Origin: Pontibacter sp. HSC-36F09
Lineage (GTDB): Bacteria; Bacteroidota; Bacteroidia; Cytophagales; Hymenobacteraceae
Direction: 5' to 3'
Length of the DNA stretch: 64,000 nucleotides
NCBI RefSeq assembly: GCF_024171605.1
Contig: NZ_JALKAA010000009.1
Location: forward strand, 58,530-122,529
Position 1 is the stretch's first letter, and every line of letters begins with the position of its first letter. This document shows, piece by piece, positions 9,080 to 18,535 of the stretch. Under the pieces are notes generated by a model. It did no database searches. It was not told where the DNA came from and saw only the letters and a program-made list of their open reading frames with translations. The position numbers were made by a program, and so were the translations under genes.

Positions 9080-9099
9080 AACTCTTAACTAAAGAAATC

Positions 9100-9915
9100 T
9101 TGCTTCTCTACAACAACGCCTTTCTACCATTGCAAGACCTGAAGCTCTCTGTTACAAACCGTGCTTTTCAGTACAATGATGGGTTTTTTGATACAATGAT
9201 GGTGGTAGGTGGCAAGTTATGTTATTGGCGCGACCATCAGGCGCGTATGCGGGAAGCTTCTGACGCTTTGAGCTTAGCTATACCTGACAGCTTTTGGGAT
9301 GGTGAGTTGAAAGATAACCTGTTGCAGTTGGCCAAACAGCGTAAAGCCTTGAAGTATGGCCGCATCAAATTAAAGGTATGGCGAACTGGTGGCGGTCTTT
9401 ACTCCCCACAATCAAATGAAGTGGAGTGGCTGGCGACGGCCCAGGTTGCACAGCCTATACCTGATGCAGGTATACGGATCGGTATCTGCAAGTCAGTGAA
9501 TACCGTTTTTTCTCCCCTCTCCCATTTTAAAGGACCTCAAGCGCCGCTTTATGTGCTGGCAGGTATAGAAAAGCAAACCAGCAGTTTTGATGACATGCTT
9601 TTATTAGATCCGGAAGGTAATGTAGCAGAACTGATTTCTTCTAATATCTTCTGGATAAGGGATGAAGTGCTGATGACCCCTCCGCTGGATACAGGGTGTG
9701 TGAACGGTATTTTGCGGAGAAATATCCTGCGCTGGTGTGAACAACAAAGTATAGCCGTGCAGCAGATTCTAGCTAAACCAGCAGAGTTGGCTCAAGCTGA
9801 TTGTGTGTTTGCTTCGAATGTGACAGGTATAAGGAATATAATCCAAATGGAACAAACTGCCTTAGCGACTGAAAGCAACTGGCTACAGAACATAAAATGC
9901 GGGTTGCAGGTATAG
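9100..9915 (+). CDS. Aminotransferase class IV (PabC/IlvE-like, possible aminodeoxychorismate lyase)
   Basis: This 271-residue PLP enzyme of fold type IV may be 4-amino-4-deoxychorismate lyase (folate pathway) or a small branched-chain or D-amino-acid aminotransferase. It starts at TTG, giving L-L-Y-N-N-A-F, the usual first strand. Signatures are F-Q-Y-N-D-G-F-F-D-T, G-R-I-K-L-K-V-W-R, the PLP-lysine segment H-F-K-G-P, E-L-I-S-S-N-I-F-W and T-P-P-L-D-T-G-C-V-N-G-I-L-R. The shape fits PabC better than IlvE: it is short and has an N-terminal L-L-Y-N. No pabA or pabB neighbour confirms the pathway. The gene runs convergent with the SusC-like gene. Confidence 0.8.
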   Translation: MLLYNNAFLPLQDLKLSVTNRAFQYNDGFFDTMMVVGGKLCYWRDHQARMREASDALSLAIPDSFWDGELKDNLLQLAKQRKALKYGRIKLKVWRTGGGLYSPQSNEVEWLATAQVAQPIPDAGIRIGICKSVNTVFSPLSHFKGPQAPLYVLAGIEKQTSSFDDMLLLDPEGNVAELISSNIFWIRDEVLMTPPLDTGCVNGILRRNILRWCEQQSIAVQQILAKPAELAQADCVFASNVTGIRNIIQMEQTALATESNWLQNIKCGLQV

Positions 9916-9956
9916 CAATGGCTGGCATGGTTTAAAGGCAGCCGCTTCTATACCTG

Positions 9957-12590
9957 TCAAATGCTCAGATTTAATCCCAAAGAGAATGTGCGGGGTTGCG
10001 GATACTGGCCTCTGTCGATGCCGTTGGCGACTTCCGGATCTTGCCCGCTATACCGAGTCAGCACAAAGGCATTTTGTGCCGTGGCATTAACCCGCATCTC
10101 GATTTTACTGCCTAACAGTTTCCCAACGTTATAACCCAGTTGCAGATACTCCAGGCGGAGAAAGGAGGCGCTCTCCAGGAAGTGGCTCGACTCCAGATGT
10201 GAGCTTATAAAACCAGTTTCAAGGTAACTGCGATTCGCGTTGGAAATGTACCAATCTTCATTTTTGGCATTCAGCCAGCTGCGCTGAGCGTCCGCTTGAT
10301 TGAATACATCCTGCCCTGCAGCACCCCGCAAGAGAAAAGACATTTCCCACTTTCTGTAACTGCCACTGGAAGTAAGGCCAAAATACGTGTTAGGCTGCGT
10401 CGATCCCATCGGCTTTCTTTCGAAATAGCCATGTTCGTTTTTTTCATACCCTCCTTGAATGGGCTTTCCGTTTTTATCATACAACTGATTTAAAAGATTG
10501 AATACCTGTGCAGGTTCTCCAACGGCTAATCTAAGGCCATAATCATTTTCCGAGAAAGTATAGACCTGCAATTCTCCTAGACTGGTTAACCGGTTTTTGA
10601 CAACTGTGGCATGCATTCCCAACCTTAAATATGCGCTCTCTTGCTGAATAAAAGTATAGTTCAATGCCGTTTCTAATCCGGACACACTTAGGCTTCCCAC
10701 ACTCGCATATCCCACTGAATTACTTCCATACCTGTAACGTATAAGCAGGTCGCTTGACTTATTTTGAAAGTAACCCAAGCTTCCAGTAAATCTGTTCTGC
10801 ATTAGTCCGAACTCAATTCCTAAACTCTTTTCTAATGTTTTCTCTGCATCAACATGGGCTAGAGAACCTATAAAGACATAGTCAAATGGGTTGCCTTGAA
10901 CAGGCGCCCATACCACTGTCCTATACCTATTGGGTTCATCCAGCCTGCTGAAACTGCCCACATCAGCCCTGATTTTCAGATGAGATATCAATTCCGCGTT
11001 AGTCAGAAATGCTTCTCTCCTGAGGTCCCAGCCTATACCTACTGCGAAGGACTGTTGTCTGAACGCATACCCCTCATTGGTCAAATCAGACAGGTTTCTG
11101 AAAGAGCCTTTTAAGGTATAGCGGTCGAGCAAGGTATAGCCAAGGCTGCCATAGTAGCTCAGGATTTCGTGCGTAGACCAGTATCCTCTACCTCTTGTGT
11201 ACAGTAAGTCGTCTCTATCATTTTCTGAAGATTCTGACCCGGTTTCCCGTTTTGTTTTCATAGCACCTGCAATCAGGTCCAGCTTGCTGTTTAAGCCAGG
11301 TATAGCCTGATCCAGCGCAAAGAATGCCTCTGAATGCACGATCTTTGATTCTAGGTCATGTGTGATAAAATTAATCGGACTATACTGGCGGGAAGCCATG
11401 TCAGAGGATATATTACTTCTGTAATCCCCCTCGGATTTGAAGTAAGCATACCTGTAGTTAGCTGTCAGGGCAGGCAGAAAGTGAAGCTTGTATTGCACAT
11501 GTGCCTGGCCGGAGAGAGTTCTTATGTTCTCTTGATTCTCCTTTTGCTCCAGCAGACTCACCGGGTTGATCTGGCTACTCAGCAACGAGCCATCCGGCCT
11601 AGTGTGAGCAAAATAGCCTCCAAATTTGTTATCAGAATGCACAGGCTGCGTAGGGTCAAAAGCCATGGCGGCAGGTATGGCCCGCTCATCTGCCAGCTGC
11701 AATTCCTGGCGGGTGTTATGCATGGACAGATTGAAAGTCAAGTGTTTCTGAAACAGACTGGGCTGAAGGTTGACGGCCAGCGTGTTGCGCTTATACCCGG
11801 AAGTTTCCAGGATTCCGTTTTGCATCAGCTGTCCAACAGACACACGGTAAGGTACTGGCCCCATCGCGCCGCTAAGACTTAGATTGTTGGTCAATCCGAA
11901 TCCCGTTCGGTATATTTCATCCTGCCAGTCCGTGCTATAGGTGCCCAGGAGATGCTGCTGGTCCGGATATCGCTCGCGAATCAGGTTTCTGAATTCCTCT
12001 GCAGAAAAGATATCAGCTTTTTTACGAAGGTTAGACACCGCACCTGTAGCATTGTATTGCAGCCGAATTTTGTCTCCTACTTTCCCTGACTTCGTCGTGA
12101 TGAGCAGCACGCCGTTCGCGGCAGCACCCCCATAAAGGGCAGTTGCAGAAGCATCTTTCAGTAATGAAACCGAGGCAATATCATCAGCATTCAACCAACT
12201 CAGGTTACTTGTGTGTAACGAATGACTGAAAGCATCGAGCAAGACGCCATCAATAACCACCAGCGGACTGTTGTTTCCAAATAAGGAAGTACCCGACCGC
12301 AACACCATCTCCGCTCCTGTACCTGGCGCACCACCGACGGGCACTACCCGTAAACCCGCAAACCTGCCGTTGATAGCCTGTTCCACAGAGGTGACAAGTC
12401 CCTTATTAAATTCGGATGTGCTTAATTGGTAGGTTTTGTATTTGGACTGTATAGTATCGGCGGCCAACCTGGTAGAGTCGGCAAATGGGTGACTTTGACC
12501 GAAGCCAGAAGAGAAGCTTATAATAAATAAGCCAAAAGAGACACAGCTATACCTAAAGAACTTAGTTTGATAGGGTAAAATTTGTTTCAA
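9957..12590 (-). CDS. SusC/RagA-type TonB-dependent outer-membrane receptor, short form
   Basis: This 877-residue protein has an N-terminal signal peptide (hydrophobic residues 14-30, cut near F-G-Q), a plug domain and a 22-strand-type barrel. The plug carries the SusC signature: I-N-G-R-F-A-G-L-R-V, G-A-P-G-T-G-A, P-L-V-V-I-D-G-V and L-L-K-D-A-S-A-T-A-L-Y-G. Two things are odd. It lacks the N-terminal carboxypeptidase-like domain usual in SusC proteins, and no SusD gene is adjacent. It probably imports an unknown substrate by TonB-driven transport. The end, P-Q-P-R-T-F-S-L-G-L-N-L-S-I, is a normal barrel terminus, so the gene is intact. Confidence 0.85.
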   Translation of the reverse strand: MKQILPYQTKFFRYSCVSFGLFIISFSSGFGQSHPFADSTRLAADTIQSKYKTYQLSTSEFNKGLVTSVEQAINGRFAGLRVVPVGGAPGTGAEMVLRSGTSLFGNNSPLVVIDGVLLDAFSHSLHTSNLSWLNADDIASVSLLKDASATALYGGAAANGVLLITTKSGKVGDKIRLQYNATGAVSNLRKKADIFSAEEFRNLIRERYPDQQHLLGTYSTDWQDEIYRTGFGLTNNLSLSGAMGPVPYRVSVGQLMQNGILETSGYKRNTLAVNLQPSLFQKHLTFNLSMHNTRQELQLADERAIPAAMAFDPTQPVHSDNKFGGYFAHTRPDGSLLSSQINPVSLLEQKENQENIRTLSGQAHVQYKLHFLPALTANYRYAYFKSEGDYRSNISSDMASRQYSPINFITHDLESKIVHSEAFFALDQAIPGLNSKLDLIAGAMKTKRETGSESSENDRDDLLYTRGRGYWSTHEILSYYGSLGYTLLDRYTLKGSFRNLSDLTNEGYAFRQQSFAVGIGWDLRREAFLTNAELISHLKIRADVGSFSRLDEPNRYRTVVWAPVQGNPFDYVFIGSLAHVDAEKTLEKSLGIEFGLMQNRFTGSLGYFQNKSSDLLIRYRYGSNSVGYASVGSLSVSGLETALNYTFIQQESAYLRLGMHATVVKNRLTSLGELQVYTFSENDYGLRLAVGEPAQVFNLLNQLYDKNGKPIQGGYEKNEHGYFERKPMGSTQPNTYFGLTSSGSYRKWEMSFLLRGAAGQDVFNQADAQRSWLNAKNEDWYISNANRSYLETGFISSHLESSHFLESASFLRLEYLQLGYNVGKLLGSKIEMRVNATAQNAFVLTRYSGQDPEVANGIDRGQYPQPRTFSLGLNLSI

Positions 12591-12716
12591 GTTGCAGGCT
12601 CGGTTAATAGAAATAAAGACTAAACATAGTAGATTACATATAATTATACAACAAATAGAATTTTATCTTAGGCATGTGAAAGCAGTGATAATAAAATCAA
12701 GAAAAAAGACTCTGTG

Positions 12717-13781
12717 ATGACGAATAAACCAATAAACACAGCCCTTCTGGGCTTCGGAATGGCCGGACGGGTCTTTCATGCACCCATTGTATCAGCCGTC
12801 GGCGGCTTGAAGCTCAGCAAAATAAAAGCAAACCGACCCGAAAGCATTGCCCTGGCAAAAAAGCTATACCCTGATACAACCGTTGTTGGAGATACATCGA
12901 CCGTCTTGCAAGACCCTGAGATTGACTTGGTGATAGTTGCCACGACCAACGCTACTCATTTCGAACTGGCAAAAGCTGCCTTGCAAGCCGGCAAGCATGT
13001 GGTTGTCGAGAAGCCTTTTACAGTAACGTCAAAAGAGGCCACTGAGCTCATAGAATTAGCCCGTGCAGAGCGAAAGCTGCTGACCGTCTACCAAAACCGC
13101 CGCTGGGATAGTGATTTCAGAACGGTGAAGAAGCTTCTTGAGAACCTAATGCTGGGGCGTTTGGTGGAGTATGAGGCCCATTTCGATCGGTTCAGGCCTA
13201 TACCTGCTGCGGAGACCTGGAAAGAGGAAGAACTGCTTGGTTCGGGCATTCTCTATGATTTGGGCGCGCACCTCATCGACCAGGCACTCGTGCTTTTCGG
13301 GCCCCCGCACGAGGTATACGCCGATTTGCGGACGCAACGGAGTGGCGGGAAAATAACCGATAGCTTTGACCTGACGCTCTACTATGCCAGTGGCCTGAAA
13401 GCGATTCTGAAAGCAGGTATGCTGGTGAAGCAGCCCGGGCCTCGCTTCATCCTCTCCGGCGACAAAGGGTCTTTTGTGAAATACGGACTAGATGTGCAGG
13501 AAGCTGCTCTGAAAGCAGGCCGCTCTCCTAAGGAACCAGACTGGGGCATGGAGCAGGAAGAGATCTGGGGCAGACTAGATACAGAAGTGTATGGACAAAG
13601 GGTCGTAGGCAAGATCCAGAGTGAAGCGGGTGATTACCGCGGCTTTTATGAAAATGTGCGGGATACCATCTTAGGTATAGCGGAACTGGAGGTGAAACCA
13701 GAACAGGCCCGAAATACCATCCGCATCATCGAACTGGCCATGCAGAGCAGCAAGGAAAAGCGCGTGGTTGCTTTCCATTGA
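12717..13781 (+). CDS. Gfo/Idh/MocA-family oxidoreductase
   Basis: This 354-residue NAD(P)-dependent oxidoreductase probably acts on a sugar or inositol derivative. The N-terminal Rossmann fold has G-F-G-M-A-G-R-V-F-H, followed by A-T-T-N-A-T-H and the family signature V-V-E-K-P-F-T. The C-terminal half is the GFO/IDH/MocA alpha/beta domain. Y-Q-N-R-R-W-D-S-D-F and G-S-G-I-L-Y-D-L-G-A-H-L-I-D-Q carry the catalytic-site residues. A GTG immediately precedes the chosen ATG and could also initiate. The gene is divergent from the SusC-like receptor over about 125 bp. The same arrangement is seen in sugar-uptake loci, but the substrate is not determinable. Confidence 0.85.
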   Translation: MTNKPINTALLGFGMAGRVFHAPIVSAVGGLKLSKIKANRPESIALAKKLYPDTTVVGDTSTVLQDPEIDLVIVATTNATHFELAKAALQAGKHVVVEKPFTVTSKEATELIELARAERKLLTVYQNRRWDSDFRTVKKLLENLMLGRLVEYEAHFDRFRPIPAAETWKEEELLGSGILYDLGAHLIDQALVLFGPPHEVYADLRTQRSGGKITDSFDLTLYYASGLKAILKAGMLVKQPGPRFILSGDKGSFVKYGLDVQEAALKAGRSPKEPDWGMEQEEIWGRLDTEVYGQRVVGKIQSEAGDYRGFYENVRDTILGIAELEVKPEQARNTIRIIELAMQSSKEKRVVAFH

Positions 13782-13838
13782 GTCATTCCCCAGGTGTCCC
13801 CTTTTCTGATTGCGTTAAACTTTCATACGTTTCTGTTG

Positions 13839-13846
13839 TATATTTG
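13839..13846 (+). promoter_or_regulatory. Bacteroidota -7 promoter element (TATATTTG)
   Basis: TATATTTG is a perfect TAnnTTTG match 27 bp before the ATG of the SDR gene. A clear TTG at the usual -33 distance is absent; one lies 26 bp upstream of the box. Confidence 0.5.
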
Positions 13847-13873
13847 TAGCTACAAACAATATTTGCTGACAAC

Positions 13874-14590
13874 ATGGAATCATTAAAAGGAAAAAGTGCC
13901 CTGATCACGGGCGCTGGTAAAGGTATAGGCAAGGCCATTGCGATCGCTTTGGCAAAAGAAGGCGTAAACGTAGGCTTGCTGGCACGCACCAAGTCACAGT
14001 TAGAAGAGGTCGCCAATGAGCTGAAAGCGCATGGGGTAAAAGCGGCGGTTGCGCCAGCCGATGTGACCGATATAAATTCAGTAAACGAAGCGGTGAAGAA
14101 GATTGGCGCCGAACTTGGCCCGATTGATATCCTGATCAATAACGCAGGTATAGGTAAGTTTGGCAAGTTTCTGGAGCTGGAGCCGACTGAGTGGGAAAAC
14201 ATCATCCGGGTTAATCTGATGGGCGCGTACTACGTCACCCGTGCCGTGCTGCCGGAGATGATCGAGCGTCAGACAGGTGATATCATCAACATCTCCTCCA
14301 CTGCCGGACAAAGAGGCGCTGCGGTTACCAGTGCTTATAGTGCATCCAAGTTTGCGCTTATTGGCTTGTCGGAGTCGCTGATGCAGGAAGTGCGCAAGCA
14401 TAACATCCGCGTGAGCACGCTGACGCCGAGCACCGTGGCCACTGACATGGCCATTGACCTAAAGCTGACTGATGGCAACCCGGAGCGTGTGATGCAGCCA
14501 GAGGATTTTGCCGAGTTGATTGTGGCGCAGCTTAAACTAAACCGCCGTGTGTTCATCAAAGAGGCCGGCATCTGGTCTACCAATCCCTAA
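13874..14590 (+). CDS. Short-chain dehydrogenase/reductase (3-ketoacyl-ACP reductase-like)
   Basis: A classical 238-residue SDR with cofactor motif T-G-A-G-K-G-I-G (residues 12-19), N-N-A-G at 89-92, and catalytic Ser141/142, Tyr155 and Lys159 in the Y-S-A-S-K block. The A-R-T-K at the end of the second strand suggests NADPH preference. In length and C-terminal P-S-T-V-A-T-D-M it resembles FabG-like 3-ketoacyl reductases and sepiapterin-reductase-like SDRs of Bacteroidota. The true substrate is unknown. It is monocistronic, with its own -7 box and terminator. Confidence 0.85.
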   Translation: MESLKGKSALITGAGKGIGKAIAIALAKEGVNVGLLARTKSQLEEVANELKAHGVKAAVAPADVTDINSVNEAVKKIGAELGPIDILINNAGIGKFGKFLELEPTEWENIIRVNLMGAYYVTRAVLPEMIERQTGDIINISSTAGQRGAAVTSAYSASKFALIGLSESLMQEVRKHNIRVSTLTPSTVATDMAIDLKLTDGNPERVMQPEDFAELIVAQLKLNRRVFIKEAGIWSTNP

Positions 14591-14593
14591 CGA

Positions 14594-14624
14594 AAAATGC
14601 CCGAAGTTTAGCTTCGGGCATTTT
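14594..14624. terminator. Bidirectional terminator between SDR gene and thyA
   Basis: A perfect 13-bp stem (AAAATGCCCGAAG with its complement) with a 5-nt loop, flanked by A-rich and T-rich sides. It lies between convergent genes. Confidence 0.85.
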
Positions 14625-14650
14625 AGTTTATAGATTTATACCTTAAGCGT

Positions 14651-15445
14651 TTATACAGCAACAGGCGCCTTGATACCTGGGTGCGAAACGTAATTCTCAA
14701 GTTTAAAATCATCGAATGTAAAGTCGAAGATATTCTTCACGTCGGGGTTCACACGCATGGTAGGTAATGTGTGCGGCTCACGTGTCAGCTGCAGCTGTGC
14801 CTGCTCCAGGTGATTCAGGTATAGGTGCGTATCGCCTCCAGTCCAGATAAACTCTCCCGGTTCCAGACCGGTCACCTGCGCAATCATAAGTACCAGCAAG
14901 GCATACGAGGCAATATTGAAGGGCACGCCCAGAAATACATCGGCAGAGCGCTGGTATAGCTGGCAGCTCAGTTTGCCCTCGGCTACATAAAACTGGTAGA
15001 AGGCATGGCAAGGCGGCAGCTTCATGTTTTCGATTTCGGCCACGTTCCAGGCACTCACAATAATACGGCGGGAATCAGGGTTATTCTTCAACTGATTCAC
15101 CACTTGGGTGATCTGGTCGATATAACGACCATCGGGCGTAGGCCAGCTGCGCCACTGCGAACCGTATACCGGACCTAAGTTACCGTTTTCATCTGCCCAC
15201 TCATCCCAGATCGTCACGCCATTCTCCTTGAGGTAGGCGATATTGGTGTCTCCTTTCAAAAACCACAGCAATTCGTGGATGATAGATTTCAGGTGCACTT
15301 TTTTGGTCGTCACCAGCGGAAAGCCTTCTGAAAGATCGAAACGCATCTGGTAACCGAATACGCTCAGGGTACCGGTGCCGGTACGGTCTTCTTTTTTCAC
15401 CCCTTTGTCAAGGATGTGCTGCATCAGGTCCAGGTACTGTTTCAT
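14651..15445 (-). CDS. thyA: Thymidylate synthase
   Basis: ThyA methylates dUMP to dTMP using methylene-tetrahydrofolate. I start it at the ATG beginning MKQYLDLM, which gives 264 residues, the length of the E. coli enzyme; an upstream in-frame extension lacks family similarity. Motifs are D-R-T-G-T-G near residue 21, the arginine pair S-R-R-I-I, the catalytic cysteine in [11 protein letters not shown] and the dUMP-binding G-D-T-H-L-Y-L-N-H. No folA neighbour is present. The gene is monocistronic and convergent with the SDR gene. Confidence 0.97.
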   Translation of the reverse strand: MKQYLDLMQHILDKGVKKEDRTGTGTLSVFGYQMRFDLSEGFPLVTTKKVHLKSIIHELLWFLKGDTNIAYLKENGVTIWDEWADENGNLGPVYGSQWRSWPTPDGRYIDQITQVVNQLKNNPDSRRIIVSAWNVAEIENMKLPPCHAFYQFYVAEGKLSCQLYQRSADVFLGVPFNIASYALLVLMIAQVTGLEPGEFIWTGGDTHLYLNHLEQAQLQLTREPHTLPTMRVNPDVKNIFDFTFDDFKLENYVSHPGIKAPVAV

Positions 15446-15663
15446 AAGGGATTGTAAATTGAAGGTATGGTTGTGAACCTTAAATATAGCGCAAAAATTA
15501 TCCGGCAAAAAACCTGATGCCTGTTTTATGAAAACATTTATTAAATGCCCCTACCCTTTTTTTCTGTTATGCTATACCTCTTAAATCTTCATTATATTTC
15601 ACCAAAATTCAACTTAGGAGTGCTCAAACTCGAATAACAAAAACCTTTAGGATATAAAATCGA

Positions 15664-17658
15664 ATGGAAGTTCCTTTCCTGTCTGATGTCGTGATCATCC
15701 TGGGATTGGCCGTAGTTGTGATTTTGCTCTTTCAGCGTTTCAGGCTACCTACCATCCTGGGCTTCCTGATAACTGGTGTAATCGCCGGGCCCTATGGCTT
15801 GAGCCTGGTCAAAGACGTACACGACATCGAGATACTGGCCGAAATTGGTGTAATACTGCTCCTGTTTATCATCGGAATAGAGTTTTCGCTGCGCAATCTG
15901 GCCCTGATAAAGCGAACTGTATTGTTGGGTGGCGCTACCCAGGTGCTGGTTACGATATTGCTGGTCGGCCTTGTCCTGATGATGTTCAACTTCTCAGCAG
16001 CCGAAGGTTTCTTTGTCGGTTTCCTGATTTCGCTCAGCAGTACCGCCATAGTGCTTAAACTGTTGCAGGACAATGGGGAGATCAGCAGCCCGCACGGAAA
16101 GATAGCGCTCGGTATTCTGATCTTTCAGGATATTGTGGTAGTACCCATGATGCTGGTGGTACCGCTCATGGCGGGCGGGTCTGAGAACATCGTGGTCGAA
16201 CTGCTGCTTATGGTGCTGAAAGGCGCCTTTGTCATTGTCTTTGTATTAATCAGTGCCCGCTATCTGGTGCCTAAGCTCCTGTTTGTAGTCGCCAGGACGA
16301 AAAGCAGAGAGCTCTTCATTCTCAGTATTGTGGTTATCTGTTTTGCGGTGGCCTGGCTGACGCAGAGCCTTGGCCTATCTTTGGCGCTGGGTGCATTTCT
16401 GGCCGGATTAATTATCTCAGAATCACATTACAGCTACCAGGCTACCAGTAACATCCTTCCATTTCGTGAGATCTTCACCAGCTTCTTTTTCGTTTCGGTC
16501 GGGATGCTGCTTGACTTTGGCTTCATGCTGCAGCACCTGCCGCTGATCCTGTTGTTGACTGTCTGCACCTTTATCCTGAAGGGAGTGATCGCGGCTATGG
16601 CTGCCCGGATTTTGCAATACCCGTTACGAACGTCCATACTGGTTGGCCTTTCCCTTTTTCAGGTAGGTGAGTTCGCTTTCATTCTTTCCAAAACAGGTAT
16701 AAAAAATGGTCTGCTTTCGCTGGAGGTGTATCAGTTCTTTCTCTCTGTTTCATTGCTGACCATCGCGATCACACCTTTTGTGATCGGTTCTTTCCATACC
16801 ATTGCCAATAAACTGAGCGCTCTTTGGATGACCGGCAAAAACCATATACCGAATGCCCCTGTCAACTTTGAGTCCATAGACGACATGCATCGTCTGGAAG
16901 ACCATATCATAATCGTGGGTTATGGCATCAATGGGCGCAATGTAGCCAAAGCGGCACGTCATGCCAGCATACCTTATGTGATCGTGGAGCTTAATGCTGT
17001 AACTGTACGAGAGGAACGGGCGCGGGGAGAAAACATCATCTTCGGGGACGCAGTGCACGGTGTTATTTTGGCACATGTAAACGTACACAAGGCACGGGTG
17101 GTGGTCATCGCCATTTCAGACCAGGAGGCGACCAATCGTATCATCTCCAGCATCAGTGAGGTTAGCGATAAAGTACACATTATCGTCAGGACCCGCTTTG
17201 TGAAGGAAATGGAAGAGAGTTACCGATTGGGAGCGGATGAGGTTATACCTGAGGAGTTTGAGACTTCGATAGAGATTTTCACTCGGGTGCTTTCTAAATA
17301 CCTGATGCCCCGCGATGAGATCGATAATTTCACTTTCAGTATCCGGGCTGACAACTATGAGATGCTCCGCAGCATGACGGGCAGCAAAACCAAGGGCGGC
17401 AATATTTCGGCAGAACTGCCTGATATTGAGGTAGCTTCCTTGCGAATCTTTACAAAAGATGACACGCTGGTAGGTAAATCGCTGATAGAACTGGATGTGC
17501 GCAATCGCTTTGGTATAACTGTGGTAGCTATAAAGCGTGAGGGCGCAACATTACTGGAGATCAATGCGCAGACAAAATTGAAGCGGGGCGATGTGGTCTA
17601 TGTGGTAGGTAAACCCGCCGACGTGATGCGCTTCAATAATCTTGTCAGGTCTGATTAA
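15664..17658 (+). CDS. CPA2-family monovalent cation:H+ antiporter with RCK/TrkA domain (KefB/C-like)
   Basis: This 664-residue inner-membrane protein should exchange K+ or Na+ for H+. About twelve hydrophobic helices fill residues 1-385, with the CPA2 core segments G-V-I-A-G-P-Y-G and L-G-A-F-L-A-G-L-I-I-S-E-S. A RCK_N nucleotide-binding domain follows (about 410-530; I-I-I-V-G-Y-G-I-N-G-R). A RCK_C regulatory domain ends the protein (about 575-660). It resembles KefB/KefC and the YbaL group, but no KefF/KefG ancillary flavoprotein is adjacent, so a glutathione-gated role should not be assumed. It is monocistronic, with a terminator 10 bp after the stop. Confidence 0.9.
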   Translation: MEVPFLSDVVIILGLAVVVILLFQRFRLPTILGFLITGVIAGPYGLSLVKDVHDIEILAEIGVILLLFIIGIEFSLRNLALIKRTVLLGGATQVLVTILLVGLVLMMFNFSAAEGFFVGFLISLSSTAIVLKLLQDNGEISSPHGKIALGILIFQDIVVVPMMLVVPLMAGGSENIVVELLLMVLKGAFVIVFVLISARYLVPKLLFVVARTKSRELFILSIVVICFAVAWLTQSLGLSLALGAFLAGLIISESHYSYQATSNILPFREIFTSFFFVSVGMLLDFGFMLQHLPLILLLTVCTFILKGVIAAMAARILQYPLRTSILVGLSLFQVGEFAFILSKTGIKNGLLSLEVYQFFLSVSLLTIAITPFVIGSFHTIANKLSALWMTGKNHIPNAPVNFESIDDMHRLEDHIIIVGYGINGRNVAKAARHASIPYVIVELNAVTVREERARGENIIFGDAVHGVILAHVNVHKARVVVIAISDQEATNRIISSISEVSDKVHIIVRTRFVKEMEESYRLGADEVIPEEFETSIEIFTRVLSKYLMPRDEIDNFTFSIRADNYEMLRSMTGSKTKGGNISAELPDIEVASLRIFTKDDTLVGKSLIELDVRNRFGITVVAIKREGATLLEINAQTKLKRGDVVYVVGKPADVMRFNNLVRSD

Positions 17659-17667
17659 GTATAAAAA

Positions 17668-17694
17668 AAGCCCCCTCTATTCAGGCGGGGGCTT
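17668..17694. terminator. Terminator after the CPA2 antiporter
   Basis: Stem AAGCCCCC / GGGGGCTT with an 11-nt loop; A7 lies upstream and TCTTATT downstream. It serves the antiporter and perhaps the convergent DUF4136 gene, whose stop codon is next to it. Confidence 0.7.
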
Positions 17695-17698
17695 CTTA

Positions 17699-18307
17699 TT
17701 AAGGTTGTGTAGCAGTCGGCATCCGGTTCACAATCCGCTGTATCTGGCTTTTCACAGCGCCATAGCCTGCGCCGAAGTCCTTGATCGCTCCTTCGGTCCA
17801 GCCACGCCAGAGCAGCTGTTTCGTTTTCGGGTCGATCACGTCTAAAATCAGCGTTCCTTGCTTGAAAAGGTCTACAGCGCGGTAACCGGGCAGCTCTGCG
17901 TTGCCATAAGTATACCGGTAGCCACTCATATAGGCGTAGCTATACCCGAAGCCGGGACCATATAGCTCTGGCTTGTCCATGGCGTCCGGCACCGAAACGC
18001 TTACATCGTAGGCCACCAGCATATCCGGGTTTACAGTGGTTTTGGTGTAGCCTTTGCGTTGCATTTCTTCTTCTACTGCTTTCAGCAGGTGCTTGTGCAG
18101 GTCGGCATCAAAGTCCGGACCGTAGGCAGGCTGCGCGGCTGGCGTAGGCTTATACCAGGCATACGTGGTTTTTTTAGCCAGTACGCCTTCCGATGAACTG
18201 ATCGTATTGGTGTGGTCGATGCCTGAAGTGGCTACACATGAGCTGAGGAAAATCGCGCACAGAAAGAGGTATAGCGCTGAAAATAGTTGATTTTTAAAGC
18301 TTTTCAT
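17699..18307 (-). CDS. DUF4136 domain lipoprotein
   Basis: This 202-residue envelope lipoprotein has a signal peptide ending L-S-S-C, with the lipidated Cys at residue 24. The rest forms the DUF4136 domain. Its signature is a first strand with T-Y-A-W-Y-K-P, then L-L-K-A-V-E-E-E-M-Q-R-K-G-Y, D-M-L-V-A-Y-D-V, a Tyr/Gly-rich loop (residues 115-137) and G-T-L-I-L-D-V-I-D-P-K-T-K-Q-L-L-W-R-G. DUF4136 proteins have no established function. An FNR-like dyad lies 76 bp upstream but points towards the divergent gene at 18.5 kb. Confidence 0.88.
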   Translation of the reverse strand: MKSFKNQLFSALYLFLCAIFLSSCVATSGIDHTNTISSSEGVLAKKTTYAWYKPTPAAQPAYGPDFDADLHKHLLKAVEEEMQRKGYTKTTVNPDMLVAYDVSVSVPDAMDKPELYGPGFGYSYAYMSGYRYTYGNAELPGYRAVDLFKQGTLILDVIDPKTKQLLWRGWTEGAIKDFGAGYGAVKSQIQRIVNRMPTATQP

Positions 18308-18382
18308 AGGTGTTGTTGGTGTGTGGTCGACGGTGGTATGGGGCTTCTTTCTTCCCCTCCTTACGCGTGCTTATTTTTAAGG

Positions 18383-18426
18383 GTGACAAATATCATCGCT
18401 TGCTGTCAAATTTATATATTCTTTTG
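18383..18426 (+). promoter_or_regulatory. FNR-like dyad plus -7 box upstream of the acetyl-CoA hydrolase gene
   Basis: The dyad GTGACAAATATCAT (centre 18389.5) fits RTGAYnnnnRTCAY. The octamer TTCTTTTG at 18419-18426 differs from TAnnTTTG at one base, and its centre is 33 bp from the dyad centre. The same 33-bp spacing occurs at ccoG, ccoNO, ccoI and usp. A predicted start near 18430 puts the dyad at about -40, the class II activator position. Unlike the other four promoters, no second dyad lies 22 bp upstream. Confidence 0.45.
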
Positions 18427-18535
18427 CGAATAAATAAATAGTCTGCCCCGATTTCGGAGGCATTTCAAACCGAGTGTATGACAAGCCGTAAGTTAAGCGA
18501 TACGCCCAAAGCTTACACTCAAAAACCAAGAAACC

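Noticed and set aside
12591..12716. FNR-like site TGATAATAAAATCA between the SusC-like and Gfo/Idh/MocA genes
   Set aside because: The half-sites are 8 bases apart rather than 6 between TGA and TCA, and no -7 box lies at 33 bp.
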